A stretch of DNA of 64,000 nt from Ancylostoma caninum (lineage: Eukaryota; Nematoda; Chromadorea; Rhabditida; Ancylostomatidae). Shown here piece after piece: positions 1-29,854 of the stretch. Position 1 is the stretch's first letter. The number at the start of each line of letters is the position of its first letter. Where the stretch lies: positions 372,001 to 436,000 of the forward strand of contig JBAJFG010000185.1 of NCBI GenBank assembly GCA_037903475.1. The letters run 5' to 3'. The translations under genes and the position numbers were made by a program. Under the pieces are notes generated by a model, which did no database searches, was not told the origin of the DNA, and saw only the letters and a list, made by a program, of their open reading frames with translations.

Positions 1-101
<101 letters not shown>

Positions 102-326
102 ACAGACAAAGTAAGCCCGTTATTATAAGTCATGATCATGATTGGTTCTTTTCTCTTGTTTCGTTTTATTTTCAGGGTGACTTCCTTCATAGAACTTGTG
201 CAGACAACTGCTTGGGTCTGGGGAAGATGTGTGTCCCTTTATATACGAGAAGAACTTTGATTTCCCTTCTTCAACTTCACTTCAATTGAGGCAAGCGTTT
301 GCCGCAACCCCCTCGCGAGTTGAAAG

Positions 327-360
327 GCGAGAAGTCGGTTCGCAGCGAGTGACTTCTCGC
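327..360. other. Perfect 10-bp inverted repeat (hairpin)
   Basis: GCGAGAAGTC at 327-336 is followed after 14 nt by its exact reverse complement GACTTCTCGC at 351-360. It is GC-rich and stands out from the AT-rich surroundings. No flanking gene or terminator context explains it. Confidence 0.6.
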
Positions 361-1060
361 GCCGCGAAGCAACTTGCCAAATACTGTAAAAACCCCTTTA
401 GTGTTCAGATATTTTGGACCTGTGAGAAAACGTTCATGCAAGAACACAAGCCTGGACAAAGAAAGGTCTGAGGTTCGTTATCCGATAAGCCCTTAGGGCA
501 CGCTGAAACATGCACATTCAGGGAAGCGACTCGAAAACTTCGTGAAAACTTCATGGATTCACCACATATCCTTCATTTCGTTGATTCTCGCAAATGGAGC
601 GCAGTTATGCCATTTGCTTAGGCTCTAGCATCATTGTAAATTTTTCTAACATTCTTTTCTTAGAGGTTGGAAATTTGTCAAGATAAAAAAGGAAGATACC
701 AAAAATGATGGCTAAGTAGCTGCTACGTTAAATCTAAACGCTTTAGCTGACATCCACTGTTAAACATCTCCATCCCAATTTAACGTACGGACTTCATTAT
801 TATTGTATTTTATTATTCATTCATGATTACATCAGTATGCAATATGTCTTCTTGTCAACGAAATGCCAACGTGAAACAATGAAAGAAGGTAAGGATGGCG
901 CAAGGATGAATGGATGAATGTGTTGAATCAATCAACAAATGAATGAAAGAGCGAATGAAGGAATAAATGAAGGATGGATGGGTGGATGAGATCAATGAAT
1001 GGAATAAAAAAAAGCAAGAAAGATGCGGAAGAAGAAAGTTGATAGGAATGAAAAAAGGAC

Positions 1061-1168
1061 AAGAATGAATGAATGAGTGGATGAATGAATGAATGAATGA
1101 ATGAATGAATGAATGAATGAATGAATGAATGAATGAATGAATGAATGAATGAATGAATGAATGAATGA
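1061..1168. repeat. (GAAT)n tetranucleotide microsatellite
   Basis: About 25 near-perfect GAAT/ATGA units, with more degenerate GAATGA-like units spreading left to about position 904. The apparent reading frame across it on the minus strand is only the repeat translated as His-Ser-Phe-Ile units and is not a gene. Confidence 0.95.
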
Positions 1169-3526
1169 GTCAGTAAATGAGGAAACAACTAAACAAACGA
1201 AGAGATATTTGGTACTTTAGCTGTACGTAGTTTATACAATTTGAAATATGACTTAATTGATTGTGTAGTTTGAGCTGTTCGTCTTAAAGACGAAAACTTT
1301 TAATATACCTTGCTTGAGTTTTCAACTGAAAAATTTGTGTTATGAACGGAAAGTCGAATTCCCTGGATGCTGCTTTTTGGAATATGATTTCTGGGTAACC
1401 TTGCCACTCTTCAGATAATCCATGTGATATTGTCACGTTTTACAAACTGGCAATGTAGCGCTCCTTTCGACTGCTTCCTTGGTCATGGCACCCTATCTGC
1501 TAAGATTGTTTATTCACTATTCAGTTGCAGATCCTACCAAATTCATCCGATTGGGTTTGTATGGTTCCTTGTCACTCTGCACGCAACCTCCTCAATGAGA
1601 TCGCTCGAAATAGTGAAATTCTCAAGCAAAAAGTGCGTGCTGAATCAACTTTCTGCGTTTGAAACTTCATTTCGCTGTGCAACAATGCTTCGTTCGGCGT
1701 TCGCTTCGTGACCTTCATCCAGGCGGGGTTTACTTCAAAGACACAATCTCCGCAACTATATGAGAAAACCCGAAGCTTCGCAGAATCCTATTGTCATAGA
1801 CCCAACCAAACAACTGGTTTCGCTCTGGCATTCAAAAGTAAAAAAGGAAGCTGACAAAAATCTATTCAACGTGAAGCGTTGTAAAACTAGAGCAAAGAAC
1901 AAGGGGAAGAAGGAGACAGAGAAAAGAAGAAAGCAAAATAGACAAGAAAAAAAAACGCTCAATCCGGTAGGAAGAAATGGAACTTACGCAAACTGGACTG
2001 CCTAAGCCTGTTGTCTATGCCCAACCATTTTCCAGGGTTTTGACATCAAAGGCGACATAACCATACACTTCAGATCCAATAATATACACCGGATCCGAAT
2101 TCGAATGGTCGATTATGAATAACTCTATAATCTAAATGTGTGAGAAAGGGATGGCATTACCATGCGAGAGATGAGAGGAGTTTCAGTTCTTCCTCTTTTT
2201 TCCAGTACTTTATCTTTCCAATATCTCTTGGATCCATTCCTATACATGATACTAGCTTAATCAAGCAAAATAAATATTATGTTTAATTCGCCTCTAACTT
2301 TCTAACTTCTCAGGAGCCGCGGTTCGTAATTTTCCGGATCTTTCCTTATCTTACGCAGTTTTTCAATTTTTTAGGTGGTGCTCCATCTCCTCTTGATTTC
2401 AGCACAGGCCCGTACGTAATTCCCGTAATTGCCTTTTCTGAGGAATATGCCCGGCATTGTCCTCGCCAGGAAGACGTGCTCACTTCCCCGTCGGCCCTTT
2501 CGCACGCCGTTGCATGTCAGAGCGTTTTTTGTGCGTTCTTCCGCCTGCGTCCCGCCGCTCCTGGGGTGTGTGTGCCTGACCTCTTCGAGGTGCCACGGCC
2601 TAGTAAATTTGGGGTGCAAGCTGTTACCTCACTTAGCAGTGGAAAACATACATCAGTTTTTTGATGTTTGCACTAGCAACACGTGACTTTCACTTGTTCC
2701 ATGGCCGAGGACAAATGGCTTTTGTCCACGCCTCTTGTGCCCTGCCCAATAAACTATGTATCTATTGGAGGGTGATTGCTCCCGTGCGGCCTCTGGGAAG
2801 GTGCTCCTTCGTCCGGACTGTCAGTATGTGCTCACTGTGATAGTATTACCTCTTCATTGTTCCCTATAAGCTAGATTTGCTTCATGAACGCGAAGCTGTT
2901 GCGAAGCTGCGCACGTCGAAGGCGACATTTGCTCGCTCATCTTATCCTGCAATTTCTATCTTAATTCCTTCCATCAATACTTCTTGTATGGGGCTACGAA
3001 TTCTTCCATCACGATAGAACTCCAGGCAGCCTTGCACTCATGGAAGTTAATAAATACGTGATATTTCTGATGAATCGAACACAATTTCTATTCAGCGCTA
3101 AATAACTGACTCTGTTCGTTCGCTATGGTTCACGAGTCTCTGGGGTTTAATGAGGCGTGAAAATCACATTTTGAATCAGTCTGAGAATGCTATTCCACAA
3201 AGTGGGAAGAACACACCTCCATTCACTTATTTATTTGTTTATTTTTTCATACAATAGCAGCCACATATTTAGCTCGCCGCCAATTTTGCCTGATCAATTG
3301 ATAAAGTTTAAAAATCCTTATCTCACGCCTGGAATGAGCAATCGAGATGATACTTGAGCATCTGGCAAGGCATAACGTGCGCCTTCTTTACACATATATG
3401 CTCCTCCGGAAAATACCTCTAAACAAACTTACTGCACTCAAAGCCCAACATGCACAACAAATAGTCGCATTTCTCTCCTTCATCATTCAGCTGAATCGAG
3501 AAAAGTCTGTTTCTATTGTTGATATA

Positions 3527-3725
3527 CAGTAACCACGGTAATTGTTGGACAGAAAACGAAAAAAAAAACGCAAATCCGCGTTTTTTCGTTTTTCTTCATA
3601 ACTCACTTCGTTTTGTTCCTTATCAGAACTTCTGCCCACCAATCGATTTGCGGAGACGAGATCTACAAGATGAGCTTGCCATTATTTTCAAATTTTTACT
3701 ACAGAAGCATCTACTGTCCATTTCT
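3527..3725 (+). repeat. Left arm of the 3527-5145 inverted-repeat element
   Basis: This arm pairs with 4955-5145 in inverse orientation. The outer 110 bp are almost identical; the inner part (from about 3660) diverges but keeps GAGATCTA and TCTACT blocks. Confidence 0.85.
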
Positions 3726-4483
3726 TCTCCAACTTCTCATGCTGCACCGGTTTTGATACATATAGTTTCCACAGAGTGAGCTCTTAAAAAGACAATAATG
3801 CAATTTAAATAATCTTTCTTTGCCTTTTCTAATCCTTTGACCCTGTCTATTCTAATTCTTATTCAAAATGCAGTGGCGGTCCATGTGGCGCGAAATTACT
3901 GGAAGGGGCGCATCTCGGTGGCATAGCATGTCCAGCGGAGAATTCCTAGGCCACGAGAATAGCTTGCCAGGGATGTGCGCGGAGCTTGGGGCCAAAAGTT
4001 TGAATACCATGGATCCCATCGAAACCGCCATTATTCGATAGACCATGTCGAAACAAATGGAATGATGTATTCAACATTTCTCGGCAGATTCTAGATACTG
4101 TGAAAATCACGAATAAATGGAAATATCAAGCAGTTGTAAAAAGTTTAAAAATTTGGATCCCTCGAATTCTGGCTTCAGCCAATGTTCGTAACGAAATCCC
4201 TTTGATGCACAGAAAGCGTACTATGTACGTTCTCCTTTAATGGCAGCGACTGTGCTTCATTCCATAACCATTGCGGTGCACGTGAACATTGGAGCAGAGC
4301 ACTATATAAACGCGATATCACAAACTAGCCTTTTTCGGTCTCAGGAAACACTAACTGCGTCTATTCTAGCAGTGTACGACTCTAAAAGTCTCTAAAACTT
4401 ACGGCTTATTTGCATCTAGGTTACGAAAATATAACTTTTTCTTTACATCCCTGACATAATATACACGTCAAGCAGCATGTATC

Positions 4484-4900
4484 CTTAAAGGCAGAGGGCC
4501 ACCTCGTTCTGCCTGTTGGATTTACCAACATATCCTAGACCTTCTCATCATGTTGATCCCTGGGATGTACATCAACAGGCACAGAAGCGACGAAATCCCC
4601 ATTTTTGAAAGGCACGAACTGGACAAAAGTTTGGAGCTCGGAGGCGGATCGCTCCAAGCTGTGCTGGCTGCCTGCCACGGCTGCCGCGTCGGTCAACGAG
4701 TTTTGGCGTGTCCAATCGATAAGATCAACGGCTTCACATGTCAACTCGGGTTGGCAAACTGTTACAGACCCCGTCCTGGAAGACGGGTTTATAGACCATT
4801 CTGAGACAATTTATGTATACCATTGGAACCATCGCGCCGAGTAGATGCAGAATCTGCTGTTAGCTGAACTACGAAAATGAGGTGGACCCCTGCCTTTAAG
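4484..4900. mobile_element. 417-bp MITE-like element nested in the larger element
   Basis: The left end reads CTTAAAGGCAGAGGGCCACC and the right end is the reverse complement of CTTAAAGGCAGGGGTCCACC, so the terminal repeats are nearly identical over at least 24 bp. TTAA at both borders could be the target duplication. The interior is GC-rich and open in two frames for about 80 codons, but I recognise no protein. It sits wholly inside 3527-5145, so it arrived later. Confidence 0.8.
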
Positions 4901-4954
4901 TTACAATTATCGCAGAGTCTCGCTCGCTAATTCGTACCCGCAGATACTTTGGGA

Positions 4955-5145
4955 AGTAGACGCTTTTTGAGCGAAAATTTGCAAAATCATGTTAGTTTCA
5001 TCTTCTAGATCTCGTTCAAACGAATCGATTGGTGGGCAGAAATTCTGATAAGGAACAAAACGAACCGAGTTATGAAGAAAAACGAAAAAAAAAACGCGGA
5101 TTTGCGTTCTTTTCGTTTTCTGTCCAACAATTACCGTGGTTACTG
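4955..5145 (-). repeat. Right arm of the 3527-5145 inverted-repeat element
   Basis: Read on the minus strand from 5145 inward it reproduces the left arm: CAGTAACCACGG, TTGTTGGACAG, GATAAGG and ATCGATT blocks in the same order. Confidence 0.85.
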
Positions 5146-8100
5146 TGTATGTATTCGCGCATTTTGTAGTACTACTGCACAGTTGCCCACTTCAGGGAAG
5201 AACATGAGTTGTGAACAGGCCTCAAACATTGCTAAAAACATTCAGAATGATTACAAAGATTAAGCATGTGCTTCAGCTGCTCATTTTTTTCTGGCCTGTG
5301 CTTCTAACGTATGTTCAGTCACGGACGGGAAACTTCCAAGGCTTTCAAGCATGTCTCGATTCAATGAAATAGACTTTTTGTGCAATCTGATGAACTATTT
5401 TTGCCCTTAGCTCCAGCCTGTGCGGATAATACGACCACGGCAGTTAAAGATGTTGAGCAGAAATGTGCCTGATTTGAATCACCTCTTCTTCTTTCCCATT
5501 GAAATGTAGATATAAAAAGTTATAGAAATCATGGGAAACCGATGCAATTGCGGTTTTGATTTTTTAACCCAGTTACGACTGGGGTTTGCCCACGATGAGC
5601 TATTGAAAGGACACCCACACAATGCCGCAAAATGCCCCAAACTTGGACCCGATTGCTCATCCCAGGGCGGAGCTGTGTGGAAAATTCTGTTGTTTAGAAT
5701 AGTACATAGATCTCTTAAACATGTGGCCGCCATCGCGCATTATTAAAAATGACAATGTGACCCTTCACACATAAGGTAAGGTGAAAGAAAATATGGAAAC
5801 ACAGAGATTTTACGATTTTCGAACAAGTAATGATTTTTTGGATCCTATTAGCAATATCCATGAACAAGTAAATCCCAAATAAACCCTACCAAGGTTTTGA
5901 GAAAGAAAATTTTATTTCACACCGAATAGCATAGGTTCCTTTTCTGTTTTTTTCTCTTTGAATGAAACCTCCATTCTTTCTTCCTTCGTATTTGGTGTAG
6001 CTCATTTTGTTCCTGGACTAGGTTGCAGTTTATCTTTTGGAGAGAAAAACACAGTGGCCATATCTTCGTTCCTACCTAATTTACGGTCCAGATGTTCATT
6101 CTTTGAAGCAAATGCTTAGCGTTGACGAAAGACAACATGAATCGATGATAAAGCTGATGCTGGACCGTTTTCAATCGAAAATCAACCGTAAAATGGGCAC
6201 CACATAATGAGACGGGTGGATACAAATCCGCGGGTCAGTCCCTATTAGATGGCAAAATAACCGAACTGCGCCACGGCCGTCGAATCGTGTTTATCCGTGT
6301 GGATAAAGTACATTGGACAAGGATCAAGACTCCTCCATAAGGGTACTTATCATAGCTTATCGCTTTCGCGTGCTTTTTATTGCATGGAGGAGGGCATCAC
6401 TCAATCAAAACTGCTTATCCACTGTTGTCCTTGTGGAACGTGTCAGCTGTCCCACTCTGCGCTGTTTTATCCTATGGAGATTCCCACATCAGTTTAAACA
6501 TCACTTAAACATTATATTTGACACCATTCGGTTGCTTCTGTCCCAAATTTTTCGAAAAAAAAACTCTAGCCCAAGCTTTGACTGAAAACTTATTAAATGT
6601 TTTGTGCCAAAAATCGTGCTCACTCTGTATGACACCTTTTCTTTGTGAAGTTACAGTATACATCGGTAGGTATGGCCGCAGAATTTACCGAGATTTTTCA
6701 CAATGGAGATTGTCCGACATGCCGATGATTCGGACTACCAACATTGTCTAGCATGCCACTCTCATTTTCTCTCCAAATATGACATTTTCCTCTAATTTCT
6801 TACAGTCCGTCTGTCAGAGGCGGATGAAGAAAATGAAAGGGAGGAGGGAGGGGGGGGGTGGGAAAGAACTGGAGACTCCGCCATTCCGGGGCCCTCATGG
6901 AAGATTTAGAAAATAGTAATAAAAATAAGCAATTAAAAATAAACTCACGCAAAAGTTTTAATTGTTTTGTAGGGTAATTTCAAAAATTGGGTCCCCCCTT
7001 TCTGCCTCCGCCACTGCAAAAGTTTGTATAATTTTCGTGATCATTGCAATAAATAAGCTCACCCACCAGGCAAATTGTGCAGAATTTTTCTTGGAGACTT
7101 CATTGCCATTTATTATTTCACGGGTTTTCCTTGTTATTGAATGAATTCGAGGATCATATTTGCTATTCTTTCTCCGGAATGAGTACCAACTATACCATTT
7201 CGAGTTATCGAAATCTTGCGATTAAGCCCCTGCAGAGCCTTAAAACACATGAGTTGTTCACAATTCCCTCCAGGAATCGCTCAAAGTGAACACGGAGATC
7301 TCTTCTACTGCTCAGTTAAACTGGCTCTTAGGTGGAGGAGCCGACTATTGGGCTTCTTTTTTTACAGATCATCGGGTGCATATGTTGCACCCATGAACCA
7401 GTGGGATAAATATAAATAAAAGGATAAATAGGAAGATTCTCCTGGGCGTTTATGTCGTTTAAGATGGAGTGTTATTGATATAAGTCCCTGGAATGGTGCA
7501 GATGTCAGTGTAAGAGCCCGCGAGCCTAAGGCCACCTGACGTCATGCCGATGGCTAGGCAGGTTTTGCTTCCTGGTGCCTTCAGGATGGTGCAGGTCATT
7601 TCCACCTCTTTCTCGACCCTTGTCGAGGCCTTCTCCACTTCAGTGAAGCATTCGTACCAGACATTGTTGACACAAATGTCCTTAGATGGGACTCGTCAAG
7701 ATTCCTTTCTGCCCTAGTCGGCTCCCATGGAAGCGCTGTTTTTAAGAAGTATATGGGTAGTCGCTTTGGAGTTATAAATCAATTTTGACATTTTTTACCA
7801 TGTGCACTTGCCCTCCGAGACATTGCGCCGGGCCTTCGTTTGCAAGCCTAATTGCAACTTTCTGGAAGCAGTTTACTTTTCCTTGAGAGCTTTTGCTGTC
7901 TGTGTCTTGGAAGGAGGTCTCGTCGCCGTCGGTAATTATCAGGACACCGCTCTTCTTTATTTGCCGTCCTATCATGGGAACGTCTGCTGACAGCAAATTG
8001 TTTCCTCTCGATTCCAATTACGGATTCCAGAAATTGCTACAACTTTGGATAACCTACACTTTCCCATAGTTACAAGTTTATTTTTGCCTCATATTCACAC

Positions 8101-8451
8101 CATTAGACTTGTGTCCTGTCAGCTGCTAGGGCTTCTGATCGTTCATATCGTGAGCTCTCAGAGGCCTTATGACACCTCTACGTCAAAGAACCCCCATGCA
8201 CTGGAAGCGTTACCCTGGGAGCTCTCGTCACATTAGTCTGGGAATCTCTTCCAGACACAGATATTAACAAATAATTGGCTCCCACTGCGCCCACTACGAT
8301 GTCATATGAGAGAGGAGCAAAGCGCTCGTACTGCATTTTCTCGCAATTCGCAAGGCAATTTCGACATCTACTGATTTTCTTCAGGCCAAATGATTCCATC
8401 TCCACCTCTTCTATGTTTAATATACATGTTCAACATACAATTTTACAGATA
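5146..8451. other. Gene-poor intergenic DNA
   Basis: No exon with matched splice sites or recognisable protein similarity is visible. It contains a poly-G run near 6851 and scattered frames of 60-90 codons without domains. It may hold the promoter of the downstream PFKFB gene near its right end, but I see no convincing core promoter. Confidence 0.5.
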
Positions 8452-8463
8452 TTTTAATTTCAG
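8452..8463 (+). promoter_or_regulatory. Strong 3' splice acceptor before PFKFB exon 1
   Basis: The sequence ATTTTAATTTCAG is a near-ideal nematode acceptor 38 bp upstream of the first PFKFB ATG. It could receive a spliced leader in trans or join a non-coding 5' exon in cis; the sequence alone does not decide. Confidence 0.5.
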
Positions 8464-8501
8464 ATTTCGTATTTTGCTCAGTTACAAGCGTCTTTCCAAA
8501 A

Positions 8502-26332
<17,831 letters not shown>

Positions 26333-26430
26333 TAATTTACCTTACTTCTGGGAATATAGTGGATTAGCGATTCTTGACACAATTCAAATCCCAATCCACA
26401 GGGGTGCCGGGAAGCCTTACTCGTCAATTA

Positions 26431-27681
26431 TTAGGTTGTTGCGAAAATAATTGCCGTTTCACGGTATGCTTGAAAAAAACTTTTTTCTTGCCCATTTCAA
26501 CAACTTCAAGCCAAGTTGTGCTAGCTCCCGGTAGGGTTTGTTCTGCTCTTCCAGATGCTTCTTTAATAATCTGGCTAGCTCTTCCCTGGACTTTTTTATA
26601 GGGTCGCAAAAAATGGTGAGCCGACGCGATTTTCGAGTGATCATGTTGTACGAGTTCAAACTCAGCCATTCTGCAGCGGAAGCAGCCCATGATATAGCGC
26701 TTGCTTTTGGCACGGACTCTCCTTCCGAAAGGACAGTGAGGTGCTGGTTCGCAAAATTCTCTTCCGGCGATTTTGATCTCGAAGATAAACCCGGTCGTGG
26801 TCGAAGGATGTCGCTGGACGATCAAGCACTGAGACAAGTGGTGGAAACGAAACGCGATACTATTACTCGTACGTTGGCTGCAGGCCTGGGGGTCCACTAT
26901 GCTGCAGTTTCAAAACATTTGGCCTCCACTGGCATGGTGAAAAAATGCAAAAGTGGACACCCCATGATCTGACCGATGACCAGCAAGCCACCCGCTACGA
27001 GATCTGTTCTAACCTCCTCGTTCGCCAGAAAAACGAGCCATTTCTTGACCGTTTAATAACTGTAGATGAAAAATGGCTCCTATTTGATAATAAGAAACGC
27101 GGCTATGTGTGGGTAGACAAGTTCTCTACCCCTTCAAGCTTCCCTAAACCACATCTTCACCTTAGAAAGGTTATGTTGACAGTTTGGTGGTGTTGTAAGG
27201 GTATTCATTATAGCCTTCTGCAACCTAGTCAGGCTGTTACATCAGAGTCTTACTGTTGTGACTTAGACCCGATGTATGAAAAGTTGCGACAAATGTGGCC
27301 GCCATTGGTAAACAGAGGTGGGTCTCTCCTGCTCCAGGATAACGCTAGACCTCACACTTCCGAACTCACCCGGCAAAAACTGACGCAGTTAGGCATCGAG
27401 GTTCTCCCTCACCCACCTTACTCTCCAGACCTCTCCCCTACCAATTATCACTTTTTCCGGGCTCTCGAAGCAAATCTGCGTCAGCAGCAGTTTCCTGATT
27501 TGGAGCATGTTGAAATTGCCTTCCAAGAGTTCTTAAAATCTTGTGACCTCAGTTTCTATTGTAAAGGTATAAAAGAATTACCGGATCGTTGGCAGAGATG
27601 TGTAGAATCTGAAGGATTTTAATTTGATAAATAAAGTTGAGTTTGGACAGAGTTTCGGCAATTAATTTCGCAACAACCTGA
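26431..27681 (+). mobile_element. Mariner element with near-complete transposase
   Basis: The left end TTAGGTTGTTGCGAAAATAA and right end (reverse complement of TCAGGTTGTTGCGAAATTAA) are flanked by TA (26429-26430 and 27682-27683), giving a 1,251-bp element of typical mariner size. The ends and protein resemble the Hsmar1/cecropia-type mariners; a hookworm mariner of that kind, bandit, has been described in Ancylostoma caninum. It inserted 224 bp after the last secure PFKFB exon. Confidence 0.92.
26613..27622 (+). pseudogene. Mariner transposase, frameshifted and with altered third catalytic residue
   Basis: ATG 26613 opens MVSRRDFRVIMLYEFKLSHS, the N-terminal helix-turn-helix region, followed by GDFDLEDKPGRGR (the linker motif of mariners). 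The frame breaks in an A-run near 26940, where a one-base loss shifts it; the second frame resumes at QKWTPHDLTDDQ and runs to the stop at 27620-27622. The catalytic acidic residues read VDEKW, then LLQDNARPH, then after exactly 34 residues Asn in SPTNYHFF, where the family has Asp. Total length is about 336 codons, close to the usual 345. Inactive by frameshift and probably by the missing Asp. Confidence 0.92.
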
Positions 27682-27683
27682 TA

Positions 27684-29421
27684 CTATCGGAATGCTCCAC
27701 CCGTCTTCTCCCGCTGTGGTTCCACACGCAGTTAAACCCTGATTGATTGAGTTAGAGCCCTATGTGACGGTTGCTCCAGGTCGTTCATTTCATTATAGAT
27801 ACCGAAGAATCCAGTTTGTAGATTTGTGGTTTCGTATTTTGTTGAAAAAGTTTCTCTTACCTCTCCAAAGAAATTCACCACTACCAATTTGGATCTTTTA
27901 CCCAACGGTCACTAACTAAAGTCATGGCTTTAGCGAAAACCGTATCGGTAAAGTTCAAGAGATTTGGGGCGGGAAACGTAGGTACGATTACTTTTAATGA
28001 GCTCTCTACGTGCAGTGAACACAGAACTACCTCACTGAAGTTCAGGTGGCATAATTTCGCAAAGTTTCCTAGAGGAACCGCTCAAACATTCCATCTAAAA
28101 CACTACTCTGATCTCACCACGCCTGAGCTCAGAAGATTGGATCTCTGTAGGAATGTTACTCATCGTTTTTTTAACAGCAAGTCAAAGAAGGACAGTTGAA
28201 CCTCAGTACTTTATAACCACATCCGCTTTCAGTGGGAAAAAGTGGAAGGCATGGGATACTGTCATTCTCCTTGGTAGGTTCGACATTGTGCTGTGGTTTT
28301 CTTATCCATTTATGCCGTAGAATTAGCGCCGTATGGAGTGAACGGCTGGGTTTTCTCACATTCATCACCGCGCTAATCTAAGAATCTCTTTTACCTGGAA
28401 ACCTTTCTTCTCCTGCTGACTAGCATGTCATACCACATCTGGTCTCCATCAGTCTGCCTGATCAAATGCTGCATGATTACCAGTTTCCTTGGATGGAAAT
28501 TATCGTGAAATTTCCAGACTTCTTGCCGCGAGCAGAAAGCATCCAACCTGGAGATAGACGGCGGAGTAGCTGTCGCTCCGACAGTTGCGCTGGAAAATTG
28601 CCATTAGCTTGGCCTGGATCACGCTGCCATAGTACTTCTCCGTTCGCTAGAATTTCAGAGGAACAATTTTAGTCTAGTGCTTTTAGGTGCTCAGCTGCAG
28701 CGGTGCTGCTATTTAGGTATGTTTGCTGCCTTGTGTGGTGGCCCATTTCATATCTTTCCCAAATTGTAAGGAATCCGACGTGCTCAGGGTGGAGCACCTT
28801 GTTCCTGCATTACGTCCACAGTGCTTTGTAAATGTTGCATGTACCTATTATATTTCATTTAGAGTTGTATCACTATGTTTAGATCATTGTCAGGATTACC
28901 TTATTATGTTTTGTGTACCCTTATAGCTCATTACTCTAGCTCATTTCCAGCACTGATCCTCGTCATAGTCCTTGTAAATAGTGTATAGAATATGCCTTTT
29001 ATATTTATGCGCTTTGATGAAGTTGTAAATAAGATGGTGCGATAATCAGCGTTTTTTCGAGGTTTTTCATCAGAATAATTGTTGTGGTTCAGACTAAGAA
29101 CAACAGAAGACCATAAATGGCGAAAGACAGCAGAGGCCTCCAAGAAAAAGCTATGTACCGCACAGTATAGAATTTCTTAGATTGGTAAAATTTGAAAAAA
29201 AAATTGCGAAAATCCTGTCTCTGTGCTCTGAAAGTCCGAATTTGTGACAGCTGGGTGCCTATTCCACCAGGGTAGGAGATTCAGTAGGATATCTCGGAAG
29301 ATTATTACACAGTATATCGCCGTACATTCCACCTCATTTAAAGGCAAATAGGAAGCGCTTGTGGAGATGATGAATCCAATATAGAAAGTAGCGCCATACA
29401 GAGTATATATGCTGAAACATA
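27684..29421. other. Intergenic, nothing recognised
   Basis: The best open frame, 27924-28199 on the plus strand (91 codons with ATG), has no recognisable domain and no linked splice signals. No repeats were recognised with confidence. The 3' end of PFKFB could extend into this part. Confidence 0.4.
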
Positions 29422-29854
29422 TTAGGTTGTTGGAAAAGTTTCCCGCTACTTTTGAGCTGTCTTTTCAAATTTATTGTTCTTTTCCAATACAACCAATAAT
29501 TGCACGATATATGTGGCATGCGGTAGCAGAGGTTAGTTGACAGCATCTGCGAGTGGTTCCATTTCAATTCCACCAAACACTGAGCATTGCATTTCTGGAT
29601 ACAGTTCTCATTTTGCCACTAGAATCCCAGCTTAATAGTGACCAAGCCATCTGTACTTTATCATGTGATTTACCTAGAAAGCCCACTTCTCTTCACTACT
29701 AACCAAATTGCTGAGCGAAGCGGATGTGTGAAAAAGTCAAAACGTTAAGGCATACATCCCTCAGCACTTAAGGCTGTGGCAGCTCAGATCAGGGTGGATA
29801 CGTGAATCGTATTCGCTTGCCTACCTAAAGTGATGTAGATGAACAGCAATTGTA

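Larger units (their letters stand above)
3527..5145. mobile_element. 1.6 kb element with about 190-bp terminal inverted repeats
   Basis: The left end begins CAGTAACCACGG (3527) and the right end closes with its reverse complement CCGTGGTTACTG (5145). The two arms match over about 190 bp, including an unusual run of A with ACGAAAAA and a shared ATCGATT...GAGATCT stretch. No transposase is recognisable between them, so this looks like a non-autonomous DNA transposon. TA or TATA lies at the left border, but a clean target duplication is not obvious. A smaller element (4484-4900) has inserted inside. The superfamily is unknown to me. Confidence 0.85.

Noticed and set aside
928..1188. Minus-strand open frame of 86 codons
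   Set aside because: It is the translated tetranucleotide repeat (His-Ser-Phe-Ile units).
27924..28199. Last exon of PFKFB
   Set aside because: The frame has its own ATG, no acceptor giving the correct phase is evident and there is no similarity to PFKFB C-termini.
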